A DNA stretch of 10,000 bases from Methanospirillum hungatei (GCF_020216685.1 NZ_JAIWNS010000001.1:1-10000); one strand, 5' to 3'. Shown: positions 1 to 6,438, counted from the first letter of the stretch. The notes: generated from the sequence alone by a model not told the origin. Made by a program: numbers and translations.

Positions 1-467
1 TAGTCCAGACGACAGGCCTTTCCGGATATGTGCCGGCTGAGTCGCCTGTTCCAGCGTCACCAGCATCAGGCCCTGTCATCGCTGCCTCAACACAGGCACC
101 TGCACCGGCATCAGACCTTCCAAAGATTACCAGCATGACTCTTTCTGCGAATAATCTCCGCCCAACGGTGGGAACAGATGTGGAGCTCACCGGCCGGCTT
201 GTTGACAGTTCAGGAAAAGGAGTGCCTGGCGTAAGTATCACCATAGAGGTGCCGGATTACGGAACTGATTTCCTGCCGCTGCTTACCACGTCTACCGATG
301 GTGATGGACGATTCTCTGCAACCATCAGTACTTGGGAAGGTGGAGGCGTTCCGGTCAGGGCAGTATTTGAAGGAAATGACAAATATCTTGCTTGTACCAG
401 TAATACTCTGACGTTTTACGCTTCGGATAAGAAATCAACCGGGTCGCTGGCTGGCGGCGTTAATTAA
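1..467 (+). CDS. Ig-like/surface protein, C-terminal part (5' end outside window)
   Basis: The reading frame is open from base 3 to the TAA at 465-467, so the gene starts upstream of the window. The visible 155 residues begin with a short stretch ending in GLSGYVPAES. A Pro/Ala/Ser-rich linker follows (about residues 10-40), then one beta-sandwich-like domain (about 45-140). That domain carries the hallmarks of Ig-like or carboxypeptidase-regulatory folds: a TLSANNLRPTVGTDVELTGRL start, the GKGVPGVSITIEV strand, a TSTDGDGRFSATIST turn and a VRAVFEGNDKYLACTSN end. Such domains are known from secreted or S-layer-associated archaeal proteins, so an extracellular location is inferred. No membrane anchor or sorting tag is seen at the C-terminus, which ends in SLAGGVN. 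The catalytic or adhesive part, if any, lies upstream. A GTG at base 30 could be misread as a start, but the frame continues upstream without a stop. Confidence 0.75.
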   Translation, partial: VQTTGLSGYVPAESPVPASPASGPVIAASTQAPAPASDLPKITSMTLSANNLRPTVGTDVELTGRLVDSSGKGVPGVSITIEVPDYGTDFLPLLTTSTDGDGRFSATISTWEGGGVPVRAVFEGNDKYLACTSNTLTFYASDKKSTGSLAGGVN

Positions 468-480
468 AAAACCTTTTTTT
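466..480. terminator. Convergent T-tract terminators
   Basis: Between two converging genes lie an A6 run (466-471) and a T7 run (474-480). Read on the + strand the T7 follows the stop of the Ig-like gene. Read on the - strand the A6 becomes T6 just past the stop of the small membrane protein gene. Archaeal RNA polymerase terminates on T-runs without needing a hairpin, so this tract can serve both genes. No strong stem-loop is visible. Confidence 0.5.
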
Positions 481-796
481 ACGGGTTCAGAAACCCGACA
501 TCCGGGAACGGCACCGTCTGGTCCAGGAGCAGAAAGACGATCTGTGGGACAAACAGCAGAATTACAACCAGAACCCTGAGTGGCGCATGATCTATCTTCC
601 GGTAGGCATATATCGTTACTGCCAGCAGGATGATCATCGCCAGAATCCACATGTACGTATATGGGGCAGCTCTTCCAAGACTTATCGTGAGGACTGCATA
701 GCTGACCAGCGAAGTAAAAGCCATCGTTCCGCATACAAGTGCAACTAATGCAAAGAAGAACTCAACAAGTATCAGCGCTCTGTTCCGGGCAGTCAC
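479..796 (-). CDS. Small three-helix membrane protein, function unknown
   Basis: I do not recognise this 105-residue protein. It is strongly hydrophobic, with probable membrane helices at about residues 7-35, 47-65 and 72-91. Basic residues sit in the loop at 66-74 (YRKIDHAPLR), and a short polar tail ends in FPDVGFLNP. The start is a GTG at 794-796. The same frame has a TGA two codons upstream, so no longer version is possible. A TATA-like box about 26 bases upstream suggests transcription begins at or next to the GTG, giving a leaderless or nearly leaderless mRNA. It reads away from the lipoprotein/xse genes, with a 50-base gap. A second frame on the same strand (435-734) is also open but encodes a Cys-rich non-membrane sequence and looks like a shadow. 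The coherent hydrophobic pattern favours the frame given here. Confidence 0.62.
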   Translation of the reverse strand: MTARNRALILVEFFFALVALVCGTMAFTSLVSYAVLTISLGRAAPYTYMWILAMIILLAVTIYAYRKIDHAPLRVLVVILLFVPQIVFLLLDQTVPFPDVGFLNP

Positions 797-811
797 GATG
801 AATCATTTCCG

Positions 812-827
812 CTCTTTTTATAAAATG
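812..827 (-). promoter_or_regulatory. TATA box for the small membrane protein gene
   Basis: Read on the - strand the sequence is CATTTTATAAAAAG, a good archaeal TATA element centred near 820. An archaeal start site about 26 bases downstream would fall at 794-796, the GTG start codon itself. The core is nearly symmetrical, so it could also be read rightward, but no rightward gene follows. Confidence 0.45.
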
Positions 828-846
828 ATTGTGATGAGTTCGTCAT

Positions 847-1269
847 TTACCCCATAATATTGGAACTGACCTTGATAACCTTGGCTTCTACTTCAGCCTG
901 TCGTTCACCTGATGAAAGTTTTCTGAAATTATCAGGTGTCATCTGAAGTGAAAGCGGTCTTTTTACGGTTATCGTGCTGCGTTTTTCAACCGTCCCGACC
1001 GGTATATTCTCATGGATAAACCGGTACTCAGGGAGGTCCTTTGGAGTGCTCACAAGAGCCATGACCTCAACCCCATATGCATTATTTCCCCCGACATTCT
1101 CTATATCCAGGGTGACCTCATAGGTGATGGTATTCGTTTCAGGTGATACATTCACCTGCTGTATCGCAGGGATGATATTGAGTTCGGGCGGAGCATAACT
1201 GCTGCATCCGGCACACAGGACAAACCCGGCAAACAGAATGAAGATAGATATAATGAGGATTTGTTTCAT
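847..1269 (-). CDS. Predicted lipoprotein, function unknown
   Basis: The 140-residue product starts with a short lysine-containing N-terminus and a hydrophobic stretch (residues 4-18). LCAGC follows, with a Cys at 22 suited to lipid modification. Position -3 is Cys, not the usual Leu, so the lipobox is not textbook. The mature part has alternating strands: TYEVTLDIENVGGNNAYGVEVMALV (about 49-73, given for position) and EKRSTITVKRPLSL. This is the pattern of a single beta-sandwich domain like those in other archaeal secreted proteins, so it probably sits outside the membrane. Its ATG (1267-1269) overlaps the TGA of xseB as ATGA, which implies translational coupling to the nuclease genes. No SD is obvious. 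A role tied to ExoVII is not expected for a surface lipoprotein, so the linkage may only mean shared transcription. Confidence 0.7.
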   Translation of the reverse strand: MKQILIISIFILFAGFVLCAGCSSYAPPELNIIPAIQQVNVSPETNTITYEVTLDIENVGGNNAYGVEVMALVSTPKDLPEYRFIHENIPVGTVEKRSTITVKRPLSLQMTPDNFRKLSSGERQAEVEAKVIKVSSNIMG

Positions 1270-1451
1270 GATTCGCGCCCCAGTTCTGTAATCTTTACTT
1301 CAGCTTCAGCCAGCCGGTCCTCACATTGCCTGACCAGAACCATCCCCTGTTCATACAGGGTAATCATCTCATCAAGACTGGTATTGCTGTCTTCCATCTT
1401 TCGTACTATCTCTTTTAACTCACCTATCAGTTCTTCATACTTTTTTGTCAT
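1266..1451 (-). CDS. xseB: Exodeoxyribonuclease VII small subunit
   Basis: The 61-residue product matches XseB in size and pattern: a short acidic, two-helix protein with the family signature YEELIGELKEIVRKMEDSN near the start, then SLDEMITLYEQGMVLVRQCEDRL. In bacteria several XseB copies bind along one XseA helix to form the ExoVII nuclease, which degrades single-stranded DNA to oligonucleotides in the cytoplasm. It is at the short end of the family because the C-terminal tail is brief (AEAEVKITELGRES). The start overlaps the end of xseA by 17 bases. It has a good SD (AGGTG on the - strand, 1456-1460) four bases before the ATG. The stop overlaps the next start as ATGA. Adjacency to xseA makes the call firm. 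Confidence 0.88.
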   Translation of the reverse strand: MTKKYEELIGELKEIVRKMEDSNTSLDEMITLYEQGMVLVRQCEDRLAEAEVKITELGRES

Positions 1452-2853
1452 GGTACACCTGTGTTATCGCTGCATCTGCTGTTCCATCCGTCAGTCGTAT
1501 CGTCACCGTCTTGCCTGGCGTAAGTTCATTACAGGACCTGATCACCGTCCCTGCTGAACTGACCATGCAGTACCCGGCCTGAAAGAGCGCTTCAGGACCC
1601 CGTGCTTTGAGAATGGCGGACAATGATGTGAGTTTTGCACGCTCTGCCTGAAGTCTGACCTGAACTGCACAGGAAAGCCGCCCCTTTATTTCAGCAAGGA
1701 AATTTTTTCGTTCCGGAAGTTCGCGTCTCATAAACACCAGCGGGTTTCTCCCCTCAAGGCGGCCACGGATCTCAGCAAGACTGGATTGTGCCCGGTCTTT
1801 TAAACCATGAGCTCCCCGTTCCATGCGGTCGGTCAGATCTGCCAGAGCCTCCTGCCGTATCCTGACTTCCCGAAGTAATCGTGGAGAGGAGAGGCGATCT
1901 CTGATCCCGTTCAGGTCTTCCTGTGCTGATTCCAGCCGGTTCATGAGTTGTAAAAATATCCGTTTTCTCAAATGTGTGAGAGCATCGAGTTCACTCTCCC
2001 GGTCGGGTACGCACTGCTCTGCAGCATGTGAGGGGGTAGAGGCACTCACATCAGCGGCAAGGTCGGCAAGCGTGATATCCACTTCATGACCGATTGCGGC
2101 AATCACCGGCACAGGGCAGGTGACGATGGCTTCGACCACACAGGGGTGATTGAATGCAAAGAGATCCTCATAACTCCCTCCTCCCCGGCCGACGATGATA
2201 ACATCCACCATATCCTGTACCCTGATAATTGCCCGGGCGATATCCTCATGAGCAGATGCTCCCTGCACCATGGTTGGTGACAGGATTATTTCTGCAGGAA
2301 ACCGTTTCGAGATGACATTCCTGATGTCATGGATCACCGCACCGGTTGAGGAGGTGACTACTCCGATCCTGACCGGATACTTTGGAGGACTCCGTTTTCG
2401 GTCAAGACTGAACCATCCTTTCGCGGCCATCTCTCGCCTCCACCCCTCGATCAGGAGTGCCCGCTCTCCGGCACCTGACGGCCTCATCTGGGTTATCTGA
2501 AAGGAGTACCGGCCTCCTGGTTCATAATGAGAGATGGAGCCATAGGCACGGACCTCCATTCCGTCATCGGGGGTAAAATCCAGGTATCGGGCGGCACTTT
2601 TCCATATCGCACATGAAACCACCGACTCCTTTCCTGCGACCTGTTCAGACAGGGAGAAATAGAGATGACCAGAACTGTGCCTCTTAAAATTGGTAATCTC
2701 CCCGGTTATCCAGATATTCTGCAGGGATGTGTCCTCAAGGAGCCGGGCAATCATTCTGGAGACTTCTGAAACCCGGAGTGTCACTGGGCCTTCCTTTTTC
2801 GTCCAGTTGTCGAGTGTTGCCTGGTCCATGATCACCTGATCGATTATCTTCAT
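1435..2853 (-). CDS. xseA: Exodeoxyribonuclease VII large subunit
   Basis: The 472-residue product has the full XseA layout. An N-terminal OB-fold binds ssDNA (about 27-125: LRVSEVSRMIARLLED, IWITGEITNFKRHSSGHLYFSL). The catalytic domain follows (about 155-285), with PVRIGVVTSSTGAVIHDI, VGRGGGSYEDLFAFN (221-235) and GHEVDITLADLAADVSASTP (255-274). Long helices at 285-410 carry XseB, and a small C-terminal beta domain (415-465) ends the protein. Bacterial family members usually read D-x-RAPTP in the last catalytic motif. Here Ser270 stands where Arg is expected. The start is uncertain. ATG at 2851-2853 is given, but Met9 (2827-2829) has AGGTGATC directly before it and would fit the predicted start site better. 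ExoVII is a bacterial enzyme family, so its presence in an archaeon suggests old lateral transfer. Confidence 0.93.
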   Translation of the reverse strand: MKIIDQVIMDQATLDNWTKKEGPVTLRVSEVSRMIARLLEDTSLQNIWITGEITNFKRHSSGHLYFSLSEQVAGKESVVSCAIWKSAARYLDFTPDDGMEVRAYGSISHYEPGGRYSFQITQMRPSGAGERALLIEGWRREMAAKGWFSLDRKRSPPKYPVRIGVVTSSTGAVIHDIRNVISKRFPAEIILSPTMVQGASAHEDIARAIIRVQDMVDVIIVGRGGGSYEDLFAFNHPCVVEAIVTCPVPVIAAIGHEVDITLADLAADVSASTPSHAAEQCVPDRESELDALTHLRKRIFLQLMNRLESAQEDLNGIRDRLSSPRLLREVRIRQEALADLTDRMERGAHGLKDRAQSSLAEIRGRLEGRNPLVFMRRELPERKNFLAEIKGRLSCAVQVRLQAERAKLTSLSAILKARGPEALFQAGYCMVSSAGTVIRSCNELTPGKTVTIRLTDGTADAAITQVYHDKKV

Positions 2854-2874
2854 CCGGATAGATAATGTCTGGTA

Positions 2875-3717
2875 ATGGATATTTCGTTCTCAAGTATGTT
2901 CTTTCATGATGCAACTCTTGAGGCTATCTTTCGTTCCCCTGAACAATCAGGGGCAGACTCCCTTGAGTTCTGGCTTGAAACCCCGGACTTCTGGCTGAAA
3001 GGCCTCTGTATGGATGAGTTGAAGAGACAGGTAAAAGCCAGTCAGACCAGATCTCCTCTGTCAGTTCATGCACCGGTACTAGACCTGAATCCCTGCTCAA
3101 TCAACCCGGATGTGCGGGAGGTCTCAATCAGGTGGATAGAGCGATCAGTCGAACTTGCTGAGCAGATAGGAGCATCCGTCTGCACCATCCATCCAGGTCG
3201 GAGAACAGCAAAACGGCCTCCAAGTATCACCGATTATCAACGGCTCGGAACCATGCTTGACCGTATTGAACGGATCGCAGACGAGGTCAGGGTGAAGATC
3301 GCCATAGAGAATATGGAGCCTGCAGTAAATGCCCTGCTGACCACTCCGAATGAGATAATAAAAGTTCTGGATGAGCGATCCTGGCTCTATTTCACCTTTG
3401 ATTATGCGCATGCGGTAGGGAGCGGACCCAAGGCGGTCTCGTCCTTTCTTGATGGGGGTGCTGGAAAAATCGTAAATATTCATATTTCAGGAGCAGGGAA
3501 TGGACAGATGCATGGTCTGGTCAGCTCAGATGAAAATGTCATTCCTTTTCTTAGAGAACTCAGGGAGAACAGGTATGACAGACAGATAACCCTTGAGATC
3601 AATGACCTGGTTCTGCCTTCGGCATTATCATACCAGGAAAAAATTACGCTGCTGAAACAGGAGATAGCAGTGATAAGAAAGGCGTTCAAAGAGGAGGAAT
3701 TGACAGGGGCAATATGA
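2875..3717 (+). CDS. TIM-barrel protein of the endonuclease IV / xylose isomerase-like superfamily
   Basis: The 280-residue protein has the alternating strand-helix pattern and metal-ligand motifs of AP endonuclease 2-type barrels. Likely ligands are His65 (SVHAPVLDL), His106 (CTIHPGRRT), Glu145 (IAIENME), Asp176 and His179 (FTFDYAHA), His203 (NIHISGAG), His213 (GQMHG) and Glu241 (TLEIND). This set fits a divalent-metal site, so an active enzyme is likely. The superfamily covers AP endonucleases, sugar isomerases and epimerases, and the sequence alone does not choose between them. The protein starts SFSSMFFHDATLEAIF, with no signal peptide, so it is probably cytosolic. It is divergent from xseA, with 21 bases between the annotated starts. 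The neighbour could hint at DNA repair, but this is weak. The stop at 3715-3717 is followed by a gap before the next operon. Confidence 0.8.
   Translation: MDISFSSMFFHDATLEAIFRSPEQSGADSLEFWLETPDFWLKGLCMDELKRQVKASQTRSPLSVHAPVLDLNPCSINPDVREVSIRWIERSVELAEQIGASVCTIHPGRRTAKRPPSITDYQRLGTMLDRIERIADEVRVKIAIENMEPAVNALLTTPNEIIKVLDERSWLYFTFDYAHAVGSGPKAVSSFLDGGAGKIVNIHISGAGNGQMHGLVSSDENVIPFLRELRENRYDRQITLEINDLVLPSALSYQEKITLLKQEIAVIRKAFKEEELTGAI
2878..2888 (-). promoter_or_regulatory. Probable xseA promoter (BRE/TATA)
   Basis: Read on the - strand the segment gives ACGAAATATCC, resembling the CGAAATATATA element ahead of rps19e. Its centre near 2882 predicts transcription starting near 2855-2857. That would leave xseA leaderless from its first ATG, or with a leader of about 27 bases containing AGGTGATC if translation starts at Met9. 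The element lies inside the first codons of the divergent TIM-barrel gene. Confidence 0.4.
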
Positions 3718-3727
3718 ATCGTATGTA

Positions 3728-3892
3728 ATGAAGGTTCAGTCAGTGCCGGAGTATACCTGTTTCATAGTGAGATCAGGGAGTATCTTTTTGTCTCTGGTTA
3801 CAATATCATGTAGGAACAGAGGCAGAGGTATAATCTGTCAGGTCATACCTCTCATCATAATTGTCTATGCCGTATTCCGGCGTGATCGCTGA
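3728..3892 (+). other. Short open frame (54 codons) filling the gap before the CorC-like gene; coding doubtful
   Basis: The gap 3718-3892 holds no recognised gene. An ATG at 3728 opens a 54-codon frame that ends with TGA at 3890-3892, immediately before and in the same frame as the next gene's ATG. The product starts MKVQSVPEYTCFIVRSG and ends in QVIPLIIIVYAVFRRDR. It has many Arg and Cys residues, no recognised motif and no SD ahead of the ATG. Most likely this is non-coding leader sequence that is open by chance. A TATAAT at 3829-3834, within GGTATAATC, could be the promoter of the next gene. Confidence 0.15.
3824..3852. repeat. Inverted repeat AGAGGTA/TACCTCT in the intergenic gap
   Basis: A 7-base perfect inverted repeat (3824-3830 and 3846-3852) is separated by 15 bases, 41 bases before the CorC-like start. 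It overlaps the TATAAT at 3829-3834. It could be an operator or a weak RNA stem, but seven bases can arise by chance. Confidence 0.25.
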
Positions 3893-5182
3893 ATGATAGA
3901 ATACTACCTATACATAATCATTTTCATTTTATGCCTCATTTTGTCCGGTTTTTTCTCCGGATCAGAGGTAGCATTGTTCTCGATTACAAGGGCCAAGGTC
4001 AGAACTCTTGTCAACGAAAAAGAACCAGGATCAGAAGCTCTTGCTACCCTGAAAAAAAATCCTGACCGCTTTCTTATCACCATCCTTATCGGGAACAATA
4101 TTGTCAATATCCTTGCGGCATCAGTCGCAACCGCAGTGGCAATCGGATTTCTTGGAGAGACGGGTCTTGCCGTTTCTGTTGCCACCATCGTTGTGGTACT
4201 GCTGCTGCTGGTGTTTGGAGAGATATGGCCGAAGATGTATGCATCAAGGAATGCGACCAGGTTCTCATTACGGTTTTCACCTGTCATTCTCCTGTTATCA
4301 CAATTCTTTGCACCGGTAATTTTCATATTTAATAAAATAGCGGGGAAGATGACCGGGGCCGGAGCTTTTGCTCACCATATGATAACAGAAGAAGAGATCA
4401 AGGAATGGATTGATGTCGGGCAGGAAGAAGGAACGATAGAGAAGGATGAACAGGAGATGCTCCATTCGGTCTTTGAGTTCTCTGATACCCGTGTGCGCGA
4501 AGTGATGACACCCCGGATCGATGTTGTTATGCTTGAGGATACCTCCAGCTCTGATGAAGCCCTAGAGATCTTTAAAAATACCGGGTTTTCACGTCTGCCA
4601 ATATGGCATGGGAATATCGATACGATCAGGGGGATTCTCAATGTCAAAGATGCCATCTTCTCAGTCCTTGAGACGCATGAATCCGTTCCTATCGTAGATC
4701 TCCTCTCTGAACCACTCTTTGTTCCGGAAACAAAGAATATTGATGATCTTCTTCGGGAGTTACGGGTGAAAAAGACCCATATGGCCATTGTCCTTGATGA
4801 GTACGGCAGCTTTGTGGGGATTGTGACCGTCGAAGATATCCTTGAGGAACTCGTGGGGGATATCCTTGATGAGTTTGATACTGAAGAGCACGAACTTGTC
4901 AGAGTGGCAGAGGATGTCTACTCAGTTGATGCACGTATGTGGGTGGAAGACCTGAACAAGCACCTGAATCTGCATCTTCCAACAAGTGAGACATATGAAA
5001 CCATTGCAGGCCTTGTCATTGAACGGCTCGGTAATATCCCCCGGATTGGGGATGTATGTGATCTGGCCGAAGAAGGAGTCCGCCTGGTGATTATTCAGAT
5101 GACCGGAAAACGAATCAACCGCCTGAAACTTATCAGGATACAGCCACCAGAGCCTGATGATGAACAGGAGAAGAACGGATGA
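3893..5182 (+). CDS. CNNM/DUF21-CBS-CorC_HlyC membrane protein (hemolysin C / CorC-like)
   Basis: The 429-residue protein has the complete architecture. A DUF21/CNNM membrane domain spans about 1-150, with helices near 4-28, 60-85, 92-109 and 128-148 and the motifs LSGFFSGSEVALFS (17-30), GNNIVNI (67-73) and FGEIWPK (108-114). A linker contains EEEIKEWIDVGQEEGTIEKDE. A CBS pair follows (about 200-325: VREVMTPRIDVVML, LDEYGSFVGIVTVEDILEELVGDI). A C-terminal CorC_HlyC domain (about 335-415) ends the protein. Relatives are implicated in magnesium or cobalt efflux and transport, with CBS domains sensing nucleotides. The name hemolysin is historical. Specific substrate is not visible here. The start is the ATG after CGTGATCGCTGA. 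The end overlaps purN as ATGA, placing this gene first in an operon with purN, rnp4 and yhbY. Confidence 0.9.
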   Translation: MIEYYLYIIIFILCLILSGFFSGSEVALFSITRAKVRTLVNEKEPGSEALATLKKNPDRFLITILIGNNIVNILAASVATAVAIGFLGETGLAVSVATIVVVLLLLVFGEIWPKMYASRNATRFSLRFSPVILLLSQFFAPVIFIFNKIAGKMTGAGAFAHHMITEEEIKEWIDVGQEEGTIEKDEQEMLHSVFEFSDTRVREVMTPRIDVVMLEDTSSSDEALEIFKNTGFSRLPIWHGNIDTIRGILNVKDAIFSVLETHESVPIVDLLSEPLFVPETKNIDDLLRELRVKKTHMAIVLDEYGSFVGIVTVEDILEELVGDILDEFDTEEHELVRVAEDVYSVDARMWVEDLNKHLNLHLPTSETYETIAGLVIERLGNIPRIGDVCDLAEEGVRLVIIQMTGKRINRLKLIRIQPPEPDDEQEKNG

Positions 5183-5796
5183 AACTGGGACGGTTTGTGG
5201 TCCTTGCATCTGGCAGGGGATCCAATTTTCAGGCGATCATCGACCGGGTTTTTGATGGATATATCAATGCTGCCTGTACCGGACTTATCACCGACAACCC
5301 GGATGCATATGCGATAAAGCGGGCTCAGGATGCGGGAATTCCTGCGGAGGTCGTACCATACCGGAATTTTCCGGATAAGATCCAGTATGAAGATGCCCTC
5401 ATGGCAGTTCTTGCGCGGTATAATCCTGACCTTGTGGTGCTGGCCGGATACATGCGCCTTCTCGGCGAGCGGATCGTTGATGCATACACCGGGAAGATGA
5501 TGAACATTCATCCATCCCTTCTCCCTGCATTTCAGGGTCTTCACGCGCAGAGACAAGCCCTGACCTATGGAACAAAGGTAGCCGGATGCACTGTCCACTT
5601 TGTCACCCATGACATGGATGCCGGACCGGTGATCATACAACGGACAGTTCCGGTCCTTGATGATGATGACGAGGAGACCCTTGCTGACCGGATCCTTGTT
5701 GAGGAGCATCAGGCATATTCAGATGCCATCAAACTCTTTTTTGAGAAGAGACTCCGGATTGAGGGTAGGAGAGTTCGGATTCTTCCCGATTCATGA
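5179..5796 (+). CDS. purN: Phosphoribosylglycinamide formyltransferase (GART)
   Basis: The 205-residue enzyme transfers a formyl group from 10-formyl-tetrahydrofolate (or its archaeal equivalent) to GAR in de novo purine synthesis. The start [14 protein letters not shown] (residues 9-22) is the substrate phosphate-binding loop. Catalytic residues are Asn109 and His111 in [12 protein letters not shown] and Asp147 in [10 protein letters not shown], equal to Asn106, His108 and Asp144 of the E. coli enzyme. The cofactor region VLAGYMRLL (87-95) and the GLHAQRQAL and GCTVHFV segments are also present. Length is normal. The start ATG overlaps the CorC-like stop and the stop overlaps rnp4, both as ATGA, so translation is coupled. 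Methanogens often use folate-independent PurT or other routes in addition. PurN alone does not tell which formyl donor is used. Confidence 0.93.
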   Translation: MKLGRFVVLASGRGSNFQAIIDRVFDGYINAACTGLITDNPDAYAIKRAQDAGIPAEVVPYRNFPDKIQYEDALMAVLARYNPDLVVLAGYMRLLGERIVDAYTGKMMNIHPSLLPAFQGLHAQRQALTYGTKVAGCTVHFVTHDMDAGPVIIQRTVPVLDDDDEETLADRILVEEHQAYSDAIKLFFEKRLRIEGRRVRILPDS

Positions 5797-6131
5797 CCAG
5801 AAAAGGGACACGTTCAGATAGAAAGCATATTGCCATGGAGCGGATCTCCATCCTGTTCTCCCAGGCAGAATCTTTCTTTTCTTGGAACCAGGAATACAGT
5901 CACCACTGTGTCAGATCCGCCCGCCTGATAGCCATGAAGGAGCGGGTGAGAATTCCCCCTTGGCTTAAAAGAAGATATTGCAGAAGGTGTAATGCATACC
6001 TGGTACCCGGTGTAACCGGACGAGTGAGAATATACCGGGGAAGGGTGATCATCACCTGTCTTACCTGTGGCTGGCATCGAAGAATACCAACTACCAGGAG
6101 TACCACTACCAATGGAAAAGAAAAGAAGTGA
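5793..6131 (+). CDS. rnp4: Ribonuclease P protein component 4 (Rpp21/Rpr2 family)
   Basis: The 112-residue basic protein fits archaeal RNase P component 4, which works with Rnp1 on the specificity side of the RNase P RNA to cut tRNA 5' leaders. The N-terminal half is helical ([16 protein letters not shown], then [22 protein letters not shown]). The zinc ribbon has Cys63 and Cys66 (CRRC) and Cys89 and Cys92 (CLTC), and a basic end reads [13 protein letters not shown]. The family pattern of [20 protein letters not shown] is closely kept. The start overlaps purN (ATGA) and the end overlaps the YhbY-type gene by 20 bases. The grouping with ribosomal and RNA-binding genes fits the usual euryarchaeal neighbourhood. 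Some N-terminal residues (1-13) may be a local extension. Confidence 0.9.
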   Translation: MTRKGTRSDRKHIAMERISILFSQAESFFSWNQEYSHHCVRSARLIAMKERVRIPPWLKRRYCRRCNAYLVPGVTGRVRIYRGRVIITCLTCGWHRRIPTTRSTTTNGKEKK

Positions 6132-6360
6132 TTCGGGATTTCATGACCTGAAACCTACGATATGGGTCGGTAAACAGGGCATGAGCGATACCATTCTGGA
6201 CGAGATACAAAACCAGATCAAAGTCAGAAAAGTCATCAAAGTGAAATGGCTTTCCAGTGTTGAGATAGATCCTGAATCGGTTGCAGCACAAAGCAGGACA
6301 AAACTCCTTCAGGTCCGCGGAAGAACGATGGTCCTTGGAGATTCCAAGCTCTACCAGTGA
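6112..6360 (+). CDS. YhbY/CRS1-type RNA-binding protein
   Basis: The 82-residue protein is a single CRM (YhbY) domain: [20 protein letters not shown] (about 13-32), [11 protein letters not shown] with the family basic strand, and the closing [13 protein letters not shown]. The GKQG loop corresponds to the GxxG motif of this fold, which resembles KH domains. The bacterial relative YhbY associates with pre-50S ribosomal particles, so an RNA-binding or ribosome-assembly role is inferred. The open frame extends upstream to a GTG at 6067, but the ATG at 6112 is preferred. It gives the usual length, starts with a short Lys-rich leader, and an AGGAG lies 11 bases upstream (6096-6100). The start lies inside rnp4, 20 bases before its end. 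The gene is last of this operon. Confidence 0.88.
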   Translation: MEKKRSDSGFHDLKPTIWVGKQGMSDTILDEIQNQIKVRKVIKVKWLSSVEIDPESVAAQSRTKLLQVRGRTMVLGDSKLYQ

Positions 6361-6365
6361 TCGAA

Positions 6366-6383
6366 ACCTCGAAATATATATGT
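6366..6383 (+). promoter_or_regulatory. Promoter of the rps19e-ftsY operon
   Basis: After the YhbY stop the 78-base gap contains CCTCGAAATATATATG. CGAAA just before the ATATATAT core is a BRE-TATA arrangement typical of archaeal ribosomal promoters. The core is centred near 6377, so transcription should start near 6402, giving a 5' leader of about 36 bases before the S19e ATG. This is the only convincing promoter between here and the right edge. Confidence 0.7.
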
Positions 6384-6438
6384 ACACTCCACGCGAATAA
6401 GTAGAGACTACGATCCGTATTGAGAGTGTGGACTATCG

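Noticed and set aside
435..734. Leftward open frame of 99 codons
   Set aside because: It overlaps the more convincing membrane protein frame on the same strand and encodes a Cys-rich, pattern-free sequence running into the opposite gene.
1261..1557. Rightward frame opposite xseB and the end of xseA
   Set aside because: It is Ser/Arg-rich shadow sequence antisense to genes with clear family motifs.
3904..4326. Leftward frame opposite the membrane domain of the CorC-like gene
   Set aside because: It is antisense to a complete, recognisable protein and has no family pattern of its own.
5095..5709. Long leftward frame (204 codons) opposite purN
   Set aside because: PurN has all its catalytic residues on the other strand. 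The antisense sequence shows no domain and is explained by codon bias.
6067..6111. Extended GTG start for the YhbY-type gene
   Set aside because: It would add 15 residues lying wholly within rnp4 and not seen in the family pattern. The ATG at 6112 gives the usual length.
6384..6429. ACACTC/GAGTGT pair flanking the S19e leader
   Set aside because: The left arm lies before the predicted transcription start, so it would not be in the mRNA; six bases over a 34-base loop is easily chance.
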